A stretch of DNA of 64,000 bases from Dermatophagoides farinae (GCF_024713945.1 NC_134680.1:1264001-1328000), one strand, 5' to 3'. Positions 14,008 to 26,970 are shown, counted from the first letter of the stretch. Notes: generated by a model from the letters alone, not told the origin. Made by a program: numbers and translations.

Positions 14008-16324
14008 ATGAATAAACAATTATTATTAACGATTCTATCAATTCTATTATCATCGTCATCATTATTCATGATGATAATTGCCGTTGATTGTATTCTATCA
14101 TCAACAGAATTTAATCGTTTCTATGGTGATCAAAACATCGAATCTTATCTGACCAATATGTGTAGAAATTTCGAAACAAAAAAATTGTATATTGTTCTTG
14201 TAGATAATCACAATCATTCAATTGACATCGATAATAATAACAGTGAATTTTTAAATTTAAGAAATTTTTTCATTAATAAAAATTGTCCATATGATTATTT
14301 TGATTCATTAGAATTGGCCCAATCAATTATAATTAGTGAACCAAAATATCGTTATCGTAATGTATTGATTCTGATCAATTCATTTCAATTATCGCCAACA
14401 CAAATACATCTAAACATTCGTGAATTGTTTGAATTGTCTCAAAACCTTTATCTTAATTGTGCAAATTGTGTTCCAATGATTTTTCTATTTCATTATGATA
14501 TTCATTCATTATATAATTGGTTATCTGAAGCAATTTTGTGGCTAAATCAACGATTTAGCTGTACGATTGTATCTAGATTTGCTGATTCTGAAAAAGTATT
14601 ACATCTAAGACCGGTAATTAAAGGTTGTCTTGAATTGAATGAAATTTATTGGCCAAAATCACAACAAGATTTCGATCAACTACGTATATCACCATTACAA
14701 TGTGATCTCAATCAAACCATTATAAATATTGTTATAAATGATGTAAGCAATGATTGTATGATTTTAATTTTCATTCACCACCCCATTAATTAATTATTTA
14801 AATTTTTCAAGTTTAATCCATACAGCGATATACTTGATCGTGAAACTGATATTAAATTTGGTCCATCTACTGAAAAAAATCTTATTGAAATTTTAATGAT
14901 GAAAATAAATTCTCGTTATCGATTAATCGATGGTTTTCAGAATTGGGGTAAACATGAAAATGGTGTTTGGACTGGATCTGTTAGCCATCTGATTAATGGG
15001 GTTTGTGATCACTGGGTTTTCATTCAAATAATTTGAATTCTTATTTTTGTTTCAAAATATAGTCTGCTGATATAGCGATTGGTGGTTTCTCCATCACATA
15101 TGATCGATCATTGGTCATCGATTATAGTGATATAACAATGGTTGATGAAATTGCATTTATATCACGTATTCCAGAACTTCGATCAAGATCTTGGCTAGTT
15201 ATTGAACCATTTTCTCGTTTACTTTGGTTCATAATATTTATTTCGTTTATATTGGTTTCGTTAATATGTTATTTAATTCCAAAATGGGAAATTCATGACA
15301 ATGATGATGATGTTTCTGTACGATATCGATCAATTTTGTCGAAACAACTATTGGCTATCATGGTTAATCAACGTAAGTTTTAAAAAACGTTAAAATAATT
15401 TATTGCTGAATTTGTTAATTTTAATTTCGCCATCTTTTCTATAATATAGAGGCTCATGTTCTGATGTTAACATCATGGAAACAACGTTTAATTCTTATCG
15501 GCTGGATATTATGCAATATGGTATTAGCCATTTCATATTCAACTGAATATTACACGTTACTTGCACTAGTACAATATGATGATCCATTATTGACTAAAGA
15601 TGATCTGATCAGAGTAACTCAAATGAATAGTCATCATTTTTTCACACTTGATGGTAGCGTTGTAATGGATTTTAAAATCATTGATAGTGATGGTTCTAAG
15701 ATGATAAGCAGAAATTTAGAAGAAAATGAACGCTATAATGTTATGCAACTGGAAGAAGGTTTCGATAGAATTGCTAATGATTCTCGATTCATATTAATTG
15801 AATCTAAAGCATCATTTAAATTCCTTATAAAAACATATGCACAAAAAGCAATGCTTATTAGTAATGATATATTGGCAACTGATTATCTTGCTATTGCATT
15901 CAGAAGACGATCACCATTTTTTGATTCATTTAATTATATGTAAGTAATTAGTTTCATTTGATTTAATCGTTTTTTTGATTTTTATTCTGTTCATTTCATT
16001 TTAATGATTAGAATAAGAACATGTAGCCATTATGGTCTTACGCAATATTGGCTAAACAAATTGATTTTATTCTCTGAAACGGCCAATGTTGATGAATATT
16101 CCATTTCATCCATTGGAACAGCAGCAATAAAAACAACATTAACAACCGATGGTTTAAAAATCTATGACCTTGGTTCTATATTTATCACCTGGTCGATTGG
16201 ATTATCTTATTCATTCATTATATTATTGGGAGAGATTGTTATGAAATTTATAGTCAAATCGAAGAAACAATATCAATCAACCAACAATAAAAAAATGAAA
16301 TTAACAACAATCATTAATATATGA
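14008..16324 (+). CDS. Divergent ionotropic receptor 2
   Basis: Exons 14008-14742, 14812-15000, 15063-15372, 15450-15939, 16012-16324 give 678 aa. Exons 2 (189 nt) and 4 (490 nt) are exactly as long as those of receptor 1, and the phases match, so the two are recent duplicates. The order is signal peptide, Cys-patterned N-terminal domain (NCP, NCANC, FSCT, CDLNQT), S1 with QNWGK and VWTGSV, then SADIA. TYDRSLVIDYS aligns directly with the iGluR TYxRExVIDFS segment and keeps the binding Arg. Next come helix M1 after WLVIEPFSR, helix M3 with SYSTEYYTLL, S2 ending in RSPFFDSFNY, and a C-terminal helix. The start could instead be the in-frame ATG at 13990 or 13993; 14008 puts a hydrophobic run directly after the Met. 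It is a putative chemosensory channel with unknown ligand. Confidence 0.85.
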
Positions 16325-16637
16325 CATATATATTATATGTGATTGATAGTTAATTGATTCATTATATATGCTATTGGGTGATTGACGTAAATGAGAATGT
16401 GGCAAATATTTTTTTTTCGATTCGAATACTGAATCTATCAATTTTTCCCATCATCACCATTTATCATAAAATGTAAAATTTTTTTTACCGTATTGATTTA
16501 TCTATGAAATCAATATTCATATAATGGAATCGGATTGTATTCAGCAGTCATGTTTGTGGAATTCGATCATTTTACAACACCAATAGCTATAACGTAAAAC
16601 GTATTTTTGTGAACTGATGATATGATTGCTTATAGAA
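16325..16637. other. Spacer between receptors 2 and 3
   Basis: 313 bp of AT-rich DNA without coding frames. An in-frame TTG at 16626 lies 12 nt before the ATG used for receptor 3. Confidence 0.6.
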
Positions 16638-19013
16638 ATGAAACATTTAATAATCGCGTTCACCATTTTGATTATTATTGTGGCCATTAAAAGTCCTTCA
16701 TCATCATCAACAATACATACACAAGATAAGATTTATCTTGGTAATAATTCCTTATGGAGTTATATGGAAGAATTATGTGGCCGAATTCATTATGATGAAA
16801 ATATTATTATAATTTTGGTGGAAAATTTCAATTATTCCTCTCGAACATCATCATCATCATCACCATCTTCAACTATAACATCAATCATGAGGACAAGAAA
16901 TTTTCTTGAACAAACAAATTGTCCATTCGAATATTTCAATGGCTCAAATGTACAAATGATTAATGCTGAAATGGAAATACAAATCAATAGGTTTATTAAT
17001 TATCGATTATTATTCATTATTGATATGATTCCAAAAATATTCACTGATCAATTTCAATTCAATGATCTATTTTTATCATTGGACAAAATTTTCCCCAAAT
17101 GTACAAATTGTTTTCCATTCATTATATTATTTCAACAATCTATCGACGAATTATCAAGATTAATGGATAAGAATTTTATTCAACAATTGAATCGAAAATT
17201 TCGTTCTACACTTGTATCCATTATGGGTCATAATCATTTTCGAGTGATTCATATAAGACCAATACTGGATGGTTGTCTACAATATCAAGATCAAACATTC
17301 AAACCGACAACCATCGATGATTTTAATCGAATGCAAAAACCATATACTAAATGTAATCTTAATCAAACAATGTTGACTATGGTCGTTAATAATGTATGAA
17401 TCGAAGAAATTCACAAATAATTTATTAACAAATTTTTTTTTCTCATTACATTAATAGGTTAGTCTATTGTGTCGTATAGATAAAACGTATATACGTGATA
17501 ACAATGGTAGTGAAATTGAATTGTTTAACTTGAATCCAATCTATTCGGTTGATTATCATCTATTGGAATTATTGCAAAGAAAATGGAATTTTCGTTATCG
17601 TCTATTATATGCTGAACAAAATTGGGGAACATGTCATGGTAATAATACATGGAAAGGTTCAATTGCTTATCTACTTAATGGTGATGCTGACATCGGTATT
17701 TGTGCTATATCACGTACATATTTACGAAATAATGTCGTTGATTTCAATCAATTTTCCATGATGGATGGTATAGGATTTATTCTAAAATATCCGAAAAAAA
17801 CATCAAAACAATGGCTTTTAATGAAACCATTTTCATGGCAAATATGGTTGATGATTATTGCTTCATTCATATTGGTTTATTTATTTCTACATTATACTGC
17901 CCATAAAATTGGTGAACTATTGACCACACCGATTATTATACGTTTATATGCTATTTATCTTGCTCGAAGTATAAAAACCAATGATTCACACAAAAGATCA
18001 TCATTTTTAATTTATTCGAATTTGTTTTTCTATTTTTTTCAGCCATGAAAGTACACCATTTGGAACCAATTTGGATTCGTATTACATATCTTAGCTGTAT
18101 GCTATCGATGATTGTAATGACAACATTATATTCAGCACAATTATATTCATATTTACAATTAAGTAATCAGGAAAAACAAATTGATACAATCGATCAATTT
18201 ATTATTGCTATACGTACAAATACTTATAGTCCACTTTTTGTTAAAAATGGTAACTTACGAAACATGATTCTTCAATTGGATATGAAAACCGGACCATTTT
18301 ATTGGATAAGCCATTATCTAAAACGGTATTTTTTTTTAAATAATTTTTTTGGCTCTAGCTAAACTTTATGATAAATTTTTACTGATTTATAATTAATAAT
18401 GACAGGAATAATGCCATTAATATTGGTAATTATATGGAAGGTATTGATTATATTCAAAAAAATCCTCGATACATTCTCATTGGTAATAGCCGAATATTGG
18501 AATTATTACGAAAATCATTTGCACAAGAACGTTTATTACTTGGTTCTGAACTATTGGGCATCGATATATTAGCATATGCATTTCAAAAAAATTCACCACT
18601 TTTAAAGCCATTTAGTGAACAGTAAGACAAGAAAAAAAAATATCATTAAATATTCTTATAATTATTAATTGATAAATAAATGTTTTGTTTTTGGACACTT
18701 TTTTTTCAGAATAATGACAATACAAGAAATGGGATTAATTAATCGATGGCTATGGAAAGTTAGTCAAGCCATTAATATTGCCAATCCTAGTGCCTATTAT
18801 GAATCGATTAGAACAAATAATCGTTTTAGAACTAATGACGAATGGGAAATGATGCAACTAATCGATTTCGAAGCCTTATTCAATAGTTGGATTTTTTTCA
18901 TTGTATTTTCTACATTTGTTTTCATCATTGAAATAACTGGCCAATCATTTTATTGTCATTTATATCGAATGACAATCGAAAAAATAATGAATTATATTAT
19001 CGCTAAATTATAG
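16638..19013 (+). CDS. Divergent ionotropic receptor 3
   Basis: Exons 16638-17393, 17458-17968, 18043-18325, 18406-18621, 18710-19013 join to 689 aa. Signal peptide, Cys-patterned N-terminal domain (NCP, KCTNC, LDGC, KCNLNQT), S1 with AEQNWGT and WKGSIAYL, then DADIGICAIS and TYLRNNVVDF retaining the ligand Arg. M1 follows WLLMKPFSWQ; M3 contains LYSAQLYSYL; S2 ends NSPLLKPFSEQ; a last helix precedes the C-terminus. The intron that splits S1 in receptors 1 and 2 is absent, while a phase-2 intron interrupts S2 instead. One cysteine conserved in the other three copies (FSCT/FRCI) is Ser here (FRST). AATAAA signals lie at 19178-19187. Ligand and expression are unknown. Confidence 0.85.
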
Positions 19014-19374
19014 CGAAGAATTTATTATTCATTATTAATTCATTAGCAATTCCGATGTCAAATCAATATGTAAAACGAAAAAAAATAGCGGAAAATCACA
19101 GTTAAAAGAATTATTTGAAAATCAAATTTGTCCTTGAATTCTATAATAAGATTGACGGATCGATAATTTTTAGTTATAATAAATAAATTTCCTTGATAAA
19201 TCTCACTGTCACACTGTTTAGCTTGAATTATTCATGAAATTCTATGCTGATCATATGATTCATAAGAATGATCTCTTTTTTATATGTCGCAAGTTTTGTA
19301 TTCTAGTTTGTTATTGATATCGCTATTCACACCACACACACACACACACAGGAAGATTCTTAAATGAAAGAAAA
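19014..19374. other. Spacer between receptors 3 and 4
   Basis: 361 bp containing overlapping AATAAA poly(A) signals (19178-19187), a short CA run (about 19330-19350) just before receptor 4, and no coding frame. Confidence 0.6.
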
Positions 19375-21773
19375 ATGTTTGACCATAAAATTAAATTATT
19401 GGTGAGTATTTTTATCATCAATCATTTATCATGTTTCACAATTTCGAATCCAAAATTCATTGGTGATAAAAGTTTTGGCAGATATCTACACGATTCTTGT
19501 CAAGCGATTCATGATGGTAAAAATTTTCATCTGAATTTGATTGAAAATTTTCAATTTTCCAATACAACTTCATGGATGGAACCAAAAAGTTTAGTTCATG
19601 AATTTTTAAATCAAATAAATTGTCCATTTAAACATTTCACCAACATAAACTCGAAAGATTTATCGATTAAATTGAATAATCAAACTAAACTAATCGGATA
19701 TTATGGTTTTTTATGTATTTTCGATTTATTACATCAATCTAATGACCTGAATCATCATGAATTTATCGAACTAATCATGTCATTGGAACGTGTTTATGTT
19801 CGATGTATCGATTGTTATCCATTGATCATATTAATTCATCCTAAATTATTGCAACAATTAATCGAATGGCTAATTGATAGTTTTCGATTATTTGATCAAA
19901 AATTTCGTTGTATATTCGTCGTAAGTGATTACATACTGAATGATGATTATGATAAAAATCATCAAAAAGTTATTCACGTTCGGCCAATTTTAGATGGCTG
20001 CCATATATTCAACAATGTTTATTATCCTCGGAACGAAAATGATTTTAATCGAATGAAAATTTCATATCAAAAATGTAATCTAAATCAAACAATAATTAGA
20101 GTTGCTGTGAATGATGTAAGTTTTTTCAAAAAAAAATGATAGAATTATGAATTTTATTCTAATATTTTCAATCTATATATGCAGATAGTTCCAATTTGTG
20201 CAATCGAAAATCGTCAAATAGGCCTGGATGGTAAAGTAACCGTGAAGATGAAGCTATCTCAATCACTTGATTTACGATTGCTCAAAATTTTGGCCCAACG
20301 ATGGAATTTTCGTTACCAACTCGTTGATTCACAGCAGAATTGGGGTACTTTTGTTAATGATTCTTGGACCGGTTCAATCGCTTTGATACGAAACAATTTA
20401 GTCGATATGGGAATATGTGGAATTTCTCAAACATATCTACGAAATTTAGCTGTTGATTATAGTTTTTTTATTACAATTGATAAAATTGGATTTTTGTCAC
20501 AATTTCCTTCAAAGTCATCAAGAAAATGGTTATTATTTCAATCATTTCCATGGCAAAATTGGCTAGCCATATTAATATCATATATTTTAATTTGGATTTT
20601 TCTTCATCTTTATTATTGTAAAATTTGTCCATTATTACTAATGAATCATCATCATCATCGATCACGATCGAAGGAGAATTTACCCATATCAATGAAATTA
20701 TGTGCTATTTATTTGAATCGAGGTTTGAATTTTTTTCTTGAAAAAATGATCAGATTTTAAAAAAAAAAATTAATTTTCATCAATAGCAATTAAAGTTGAT
20801 TGTCCAGAACCGACATCGATATGTATAATATATCTTGTTACAATGATTTCAATGATGATCACTTTGATATTATATTCGGCAGCATATTATTTACAACTGA
20901 ATACATCACATTATGAAAAACATATTGATAGTGTCGATGATATCAATGAATATTTTCGAAGTGGAACACATACTCTTGTTACACGAAAATCGGATGAAAA
21001 TATGAATATTATTAAACATTCACGACCAGAAAATAATATTCTCTATACGATCAATGAGCATGTAATCAAGTAAGTCAATGTTACGATTATGATATGATAT
21101 TCTTGATTATAAAAAAATTATAATGAAAAATATATTATATGTGTAAAAAATAGGAATAAACCTGTAGAAGTTTTGAATGATGTTTCTGGTTTTGATCTTG
21201 TTCAATCGGATTCGAAATTTATTTTTCTTAGTACTAAACTTATATTATATTATCTACAAAGAGCATATGCACGTAAAACTGTTTGGATCGGTACAGAATC
21301 ATTGAAAATGGATATAAATGCATTTGCATTTCCTAAACATTCACCATTATTGAAGCCAATAAGTTATCAGTTAGTGTTTCAAAAAAAATTATTTGGAAAA
21401 AAATTTACAATGAAATTAATTGGTCATTTTTTTTCTAAAAAAAAAATACAGAATTTTATTATCACACGAAAGAGGTTTATATCAAAAATGGATTAAAGAT
21501 ATTTATCGTTTCACTCCATTATTAAATCGACAATCATATCTAGAGGCCATACGATTTCAGCGAACATTTCGAAAATGGTCAACGTCATCATCAATGATAT
21601 CGACATCATCACCGCCATCATTTAGTCAATTTTATGCACTTGATCTATCGGATTTTGAAGCCATTTTACATTCATGGATATTAGGCATAGCGATTTCAAT
21701 TGCAATATTATTGATTGAAATTATTATATGGAGATTTCGTCAATATCAACAATCCAAATATCCGTCTAGATGA
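19375..21773 (+). CDS. Divergent ionotropic receptor 4
   Basis: Exons 19375-20115, 20185-20722, 20787-21069, 21154-21369, 21452-21773 give 699 aa. Exons 3 (283 nt) and 4 (216 nt) equal those of receptor 3, placing both in one subfamily. Features are signal peptide, N-terminal domain (NCP, RCIDC, FRCI, LDGC, KCNLNQT), S1 with SQQNWGT and SWTGSIAL, and DMGICGIS followed by TYLRNLAVDYS with the iGluR ligand Arg. M1 is hydrophobic after LLFQSFPWQ; M3 contains LYSAAYYL; S2 ends HSPLLKPISYQ; a last helix follows LHSWILG. The M1-M3 loop has a short His run. It is the last gene of the array. The family is certain at iGluR/IR level; orthology to named insect IRs is not claimed. Confidence 0.85.
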
Positions 21774-22802
21774 AAATAAAAAATCAAGATATAATCAATT
21801 GGTTATTGTTATTCATTACGATATAATATTATTACCATGTAAAATCATTGTCATAATTAGAAATTTGCAAATTATAGAAAATTCTGCATCAAAAAATAAA
21901 TGTGTAAGAACTCATAAACAATAATGAAACCATTTTCGATCCAGATCCAAATCTGATCATGTTTGTTGACGTTTTACGGCGCATATGCACGACGACAAGA
22001 AAACATTTCCATCAATAAAACAACGAGGCATATTCTAACATACAAACACACACAATCCATATGGATGGATATATGGCGCTATTAAAGCCGGCTGTTAGGT
22101 TTGATTGGGAGGTGCCGCACCCTACGATCATTTCTTTTTTTTTTTTTGGCAGGCACATGATGTTTAGATATCATATATATGAAATGGTGAATCAATCAAT
22201 TGATGGAAAAAAAAACATTTCCATTCAGATAAAGGCGCGCGCACTTTAATTTTGAATTTTTCACAATTCTTGCACACGCTCACGACAATGATGAAGATCG
22301 TCACATTGGGCGTAATGAACTTTGATCATTATGGATGTTTTTTTTTCATTGGTGGGTATGATTCATTCACCTCATAAGCATGTTTGATTTTTTTTTTGAC
22401 CATCGGTCTTTTCTTTAGCATCATCTTGTTGTTGGCTCGTGTGAGTTGTGTGTGATAATCTTTGGGCGAATGGAGATGGATTTATGAGGTCGAATGTGAA
22501 TCACGGCGATTCTATAGATACAATCCAGACACAATTTCTATTTCATACAGTCAAACTATCTTCAATGACTGGTTTGCTGGCATTATGCTCACTCTCAGTT
22601 CGTTAGATATCTCATCGTCTGTCTGTTGGCTAGAAACATTGGCGCTCACCAAGAAGAGAGTGGGATCAGCTCTGCAGCATTGACTATTGCTCTTTCTCGT
22701 TGGCTCTTTTTGGTTTGTCAATAATAATATTATTCCTTTAATTTAATATTGCTGCACACTTTTTGGAGAAATAATCATCATTTCTGTGGCCACATTGGCA
22801 AT
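21774..22802. other. Intergenic region / upstream region of drebrin-like gene
   Basis: The 22.0-22.7 kb part is visibly less AT-rich than its surroundings and contains ATGGCGC-type and CCGGC words (about 22073-22095). This fits a promoter plus 5' untranslated exon for the gene starting at 22803. A 73-codon open frame at 22462-22683 lacks recognisable motifs and is not called. Confidence 0.45.
21895..21900 (+). promoter_or_regulatory. Poly(A) signal of receptor 4
   Basis: AATAAA about 120 nt after the stop codon. Another overlaps the stop codon at 21775-21780. Confidence 0.4.
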
Positions 22803-24462
22803 ATGGCCATCAATTTCTACAAGAATCATGATCAAATCGTTTCAGCTTATAAAGAAGTATTGGATGCCAAATGTTCAACCAATTGGTACGTTATAGACTC
22901 GGTTATCATGCATATTGTTGATTAAAATTCATTTGTTTTTTTTTTGAATTCATGCAGGGCAATATTTGGATATGACAAACAGTCCAACGATTTGGCATTA
23001 GTTGGTATGTCAACAAAACAATTGATTCACTGATTTATTTATTGTTTATACTATTCAACAAATTAGCTAAAGGCGATACTGGTCTTCAAGAGCTTCAGAA
23101 TGAATTAAGCCAAAGTAAAATCCTGTACGCATTCTGTGAGGTTAAGGATGACTCATTGAATCTAAGACGATATCTACTCATCAATTGGGTAATCAATCGA
23201 TTCGAATGATCTTGTATGATTGTTTATTGATTTGTTTTTGTTCATTGTACAGCAAGGCGAATGTGCACCGTTACAACGTAAAGGCATCTGTATGAATCAT
23301 TTTGCCGATGTTCGTAGCTTCTTTAAAGATGCCAATATCGTATTGAACGCTCGTCATGAAGAGGATGTCGAACCGGAAGTATTGATGCAGCATGTTAACA
23401 AATTAGCATCACGAATCAGGATCGATAAACAAACGAATGGCACACACAATCTGACTACGAATGGCAATGATAGACATGATAACAATGATAGTGATGATTT
23501 GAAACCGGTTGGCACCAATTACCAGCGAACCGTAGCTCAAAGAGAAATCTCACTTAAAGAACGGGAACGATTCTGGCATCAGCAAAAAATAGAGGAAGAA
23601 CAACGATTAAAAGAAGAAAAAATGAAACAGACGGCTAATCGATATGATCCGAAAACAGAATTACAACATAATTGCCAAACCGGCCACCAAGAATCGCCAA
23701 TTAAAACCAACCAAAGTCAATTGTTACGTAAAGAAAGAATGGAAGAAGCCAAATCTTTGATTTCTAAAAACAGTATAAGCAATGCACGTGCTTTTTTTGA
23801 ACAAAATTCTTCCACACCCACAACACAACAACAGCAGCAGATCGATTGTCAATCACAATCGACCAAATCGGCAGCTTCAAACTATGTGAATCATGTACAA
23901 TCGATGTTATTTCAAAAGCAACCCGAATCACATTCGAATAAAGAACAACAAAAACAACCAATCTCCGTTCCAAATGAAGAAGTGGATGATGTGGTAGAAA
24001 AAGTTATCGAATCCAATCAGAATTGCAATGATGGTGTTGAGGATGAATCATCCAGTGATGACTCATTTCACACAAATCCAACTGTTGATGATCAACAACA
24101 ACAGCAGCAGCAGCAATATGGCTATTATGCCGAACCAAGGCAACTGGAAAACATTGAAGAGGAACAAAGTAAGTATTTACAACAATCTAATGAACATTTA
24201 ATAATTTTCTTTTTTACTTTTCACAGATGAAGAGGATGATGAGGCCGAAAAAAGAAAAGAAGAATTGGAAACAGTTTCTCAAGGATTACGGGCAAAAGCT
24301 CTTTATGATTATCAAGCAGCTGATGATACTGAAATAAGTTTCGATCCGGATGACATTATTACACACATCGAACAGATCGATGCTGGTTGGTGGCAAGGGT
24401 TAGCTCCAAACGGTGCCTATGGACTATTTCCAGCCAATTACGTTGAACTGTTAGACAATTGA
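22803..24462 (+). CDS. DBNL: Drebrin-like protein (Abp1/HIP-55 family)
   Basis: Exons 22803-22885, 22958-23004, 23067-23188, 23253-24168, 24227-24462 yield 467 aa, close to the roughly 430 aa of vertebrate drebrin-like protein. Residues 1-133 form an ADF-homology domain: [32 protein letters not shown] and [10 protein letters not shown] are family hallmarks. Residues about 180-205 are a charged, probably coiled segment ([16 protein letters not shown]). A Gln/Asn/Asp-rich linker follows. The C-terminus (409-467) is an SH3 domain with ALYDY, GWWQG and [10 protein letters not shown]. The family binds F-actin and links it to dynamin-dependent endocytosis at the cell cortex. ATG 22803 gives the [10 protein letters not shown] start expected of the ADF-H domain. 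A likely ATTAAA poly(A) signal is at 24598-24603. Confidence 0.93.
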
Positions 24463-24526
24463 TTGATAGCAACAAATGGCTATAACTTGGGATCAACAGC
24501 AGCATAGAATCTGTTACGACTTATTA

Positions 24527-24532
24527 TTTATT
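24527..24532 (-). promoter_or_regulatory. Poly(A) signal of HPS1-like gene
   Basis: AATAAA on the minus strand, about 90 nt beyond the HPS1-like stop codon. It lies between the convergent stop codons of the drebrin-like and HPS1-like genes (158 bp apart), so the two 3' ends probably overlap. Confidence 0.45.
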
Positions 24533-24620
24533 GCTTTTCTTCATTTTTTTGCTTGTTTGTCTGTCGATTTTTTTTTGCTTCCAATTGATATATTTACATT
24601 AAATATGAAACTTTTTATCA

Positions 24621-26970
24621 TCATTGAATATAATTCTCAATTTTCGTGACAATGTTAAATAGAAAATTCTGCCATTCATTGGCTGAAGTATTATCACTGA
24701 ATTGGTTACATTGACCATCTAAAATGGCGAAAAATTCTTTCGTGACATGTCCATGCTGTAACCATTCATTAATTGACTTGTTTTGCCAATGAACAATGAG
24801 TTTTTTACTTGTACTATTAGATTCTTGATTTATTATCGATCCATTTGATGATATTTGGCTGTATTTTCGACCATTTTTAATAGTAGAAGTATTAACGGTT
24901 TCTCGTGAATTCTAAAATTGAAATCAAAATAATTCATATACTCAAATTGATGAACCGACACTTGAACTTACCTCGTGAATGGATGATCGTGTTCGATCTG
25001 ACCAACAAGCATAGACAAAATGAAATTGAAGATGCCGCCAGAATACTATATTTTGATTCTGTTGTATTGCTCGACAATAGGCACCTTGTAATAGATGGCT
25101 ATAAAGTATTTGAATATCAGCCTGGATGACGCGACGATAGTCTTGAAGGAAGTGATTTTCTATCCGATCGACCAGTATGAAAGCCAATAGATTGTTATAC
25201 ACTTGTAAACCTTGTAGGTTATTCAATAAAGTCACATTACTGGAATATTTTAGTCGGATAAAGTCTAGACAGCTTTCTAGATTAACCATTTGATCAATTT
25301 GATTCGAAATGATTTGACTTAGTTGATGTTTGCGGTCTACAACCAATTGATTGGAATCATCAATCTGGCCATGTAGTGTTTTGAATACTTTTTCATATGT
25401 TTGATGAAGATTGTCCATCAATACCGAGAATATTCGATCTGTTTGTTCACGAATCAACGGATCAGTTTGACTAGATCGACGGCTATGCGCTTTTTTGGCC
25501 AAGCGATTTAGATTCTCCAATGAATCCATATTGAACAGATGCTGTCGTCGTGGAAGCGTTTCATCAAAGTTTCTGCACATATATTGGTCCATACTACGTA
25601 TACATTTGATTAGATAATCAATGGAACGTTTCGAATTGTGTGGCCATTCGGTAACGGTCGTACGGTATCCGGTCACAGAATTGATTAAAGAAGGCAAGGA
25701 AATGAGCAACAATGAAGAAAGTTCGCTCAAACAGATCACGTACAGATCTTTGTTGATCACAATTTTTCTGTACACATGTGGAATAGGTATGTATGATGAT
25801 GATGATTGCAGAAATATTAGACGCTGTGATTCCATTGTATGTATTCGATTAGAATCGTTTTGTATATCACAAGCAAGCAACATTATCATGCATAAATCAC
25901 TCGGTTTTAATCGAACCCTGGTGCTGCTATTTTGGGGGATGGAAAGGCAAGAAACAATTATAATATTCATGAGAAATTAGGCAAATGAATAACACTTACC
26001 TTTCATATTTATAGACTAATTTATCTCGATACAGGATGAAACAAAATGAAAACATTTCCTTATGCTGTTCATTGGTGTCGAGTTTAAGAATTCGTTCCAA
26101 TTTATGTGCCAATTGTTGACAAAGTTGATTAATGTGATAGCCTACGTATAGTTTTTCAATGCTCTACAGTGAAAAAATGAAAAGTTAACAATGATGTCAT
26201 GAACAAGCAAATCACCTACCTCGATCATCAATGGAATTTTCGACGAATGTTCATTCCATTGATCCAAAATGGCCAATAATGTTCGTTGAATGGATTGATT
26301 TTTAGCCACCAAATAAATACCATTACCGGCCATAAATATGGTGGCTGCACAAAATGCATTCACTTTGAATTGATACTGTAAGATGAGAGTGTTATATGTT
26401 TGCTCATCATCATGATCATCGTTATGGTCTGCATTCATTGTTGTTGTTTGATGATCGTGTTGACAGATTAGATGTATAAATATAAACTCCTGATACTAAC
26501 ATGATAGATGAGGATGGGATGCAAGGAGAGAGAGAAAAAAAAATGAGAAAGTGAAAAAATCGAAAAGCAAATCGAATAAAGCGAATGTAATAATTTCCAA
26601 TCATCATTTCGGTTGATAACTAAGCTTTTCCATTTACATTCTTTTGAACGAGCAAAGTATCAGGTATCTGGTCGAAATGGTTTCGACGGTAATCACTATT
26701 ATCATCATCATCATCATCATTATGGCCATTGCATTCACGAAACAAGGAAACGTACGGAGTTAGATAAACGGAAAGCCAATTATGGACATTGTGACCATCC
26801 TCATCATCGTCTTCGTTATCATCACCATCATCAGCACCGGATTCAGGGTCATAAACTATGTCGCTCTGGTTATTGATATCGGAGAATTGAAGCAGGATTT
26901 GTCGAAATCTTGAATCACAATGGCTAAAGATGAGATTGTTTTTCGGATCAAAAATGACAAACGAGCTCAT
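24621..26970 (-). CDS. HPS1: HPS1-like BLOC-3 subunit
   Basis: Exons read on the minus strand: 26970-26638, 26489-26220, 26163-26000, 25926-24972, 24911-24621, joined in frame to 670 aa; human HPS1 is 700 aa. The N-terminus SSFVIFDPKNNLIFSHCD fits the first longin domain of the FUZ/MON1/HPS1 group. The middle has VNAFCAATIF and LYRDKLVYKYE; the C-terminal third has NVTLLNNLQGLQ...LAFILVDR, which parallels HPS1 NITMVSYLEDFPGL...FIYVDR. HPS1 pairs with HPS4 as BLOC-3, the exchange factor for Rab32/38 in biogenesis of lysosome-related organelles. An acidic Asp-rich loop is inserted in the first longin domain. MON1 and FUZ are the alternatives; length and the C-terminal match favour HPS1. The start is the ATG giving MSSF; in-frame TTG upstream ignored. 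Confidence 0.72.

Noticed and set aside
22462-22683. 73-codon plus-strand frame before the drebrin-like gene
   Set aside because: No motif, and it lies in the presumed promoter/5' untranslated region; kept only as part of the intergenic note.
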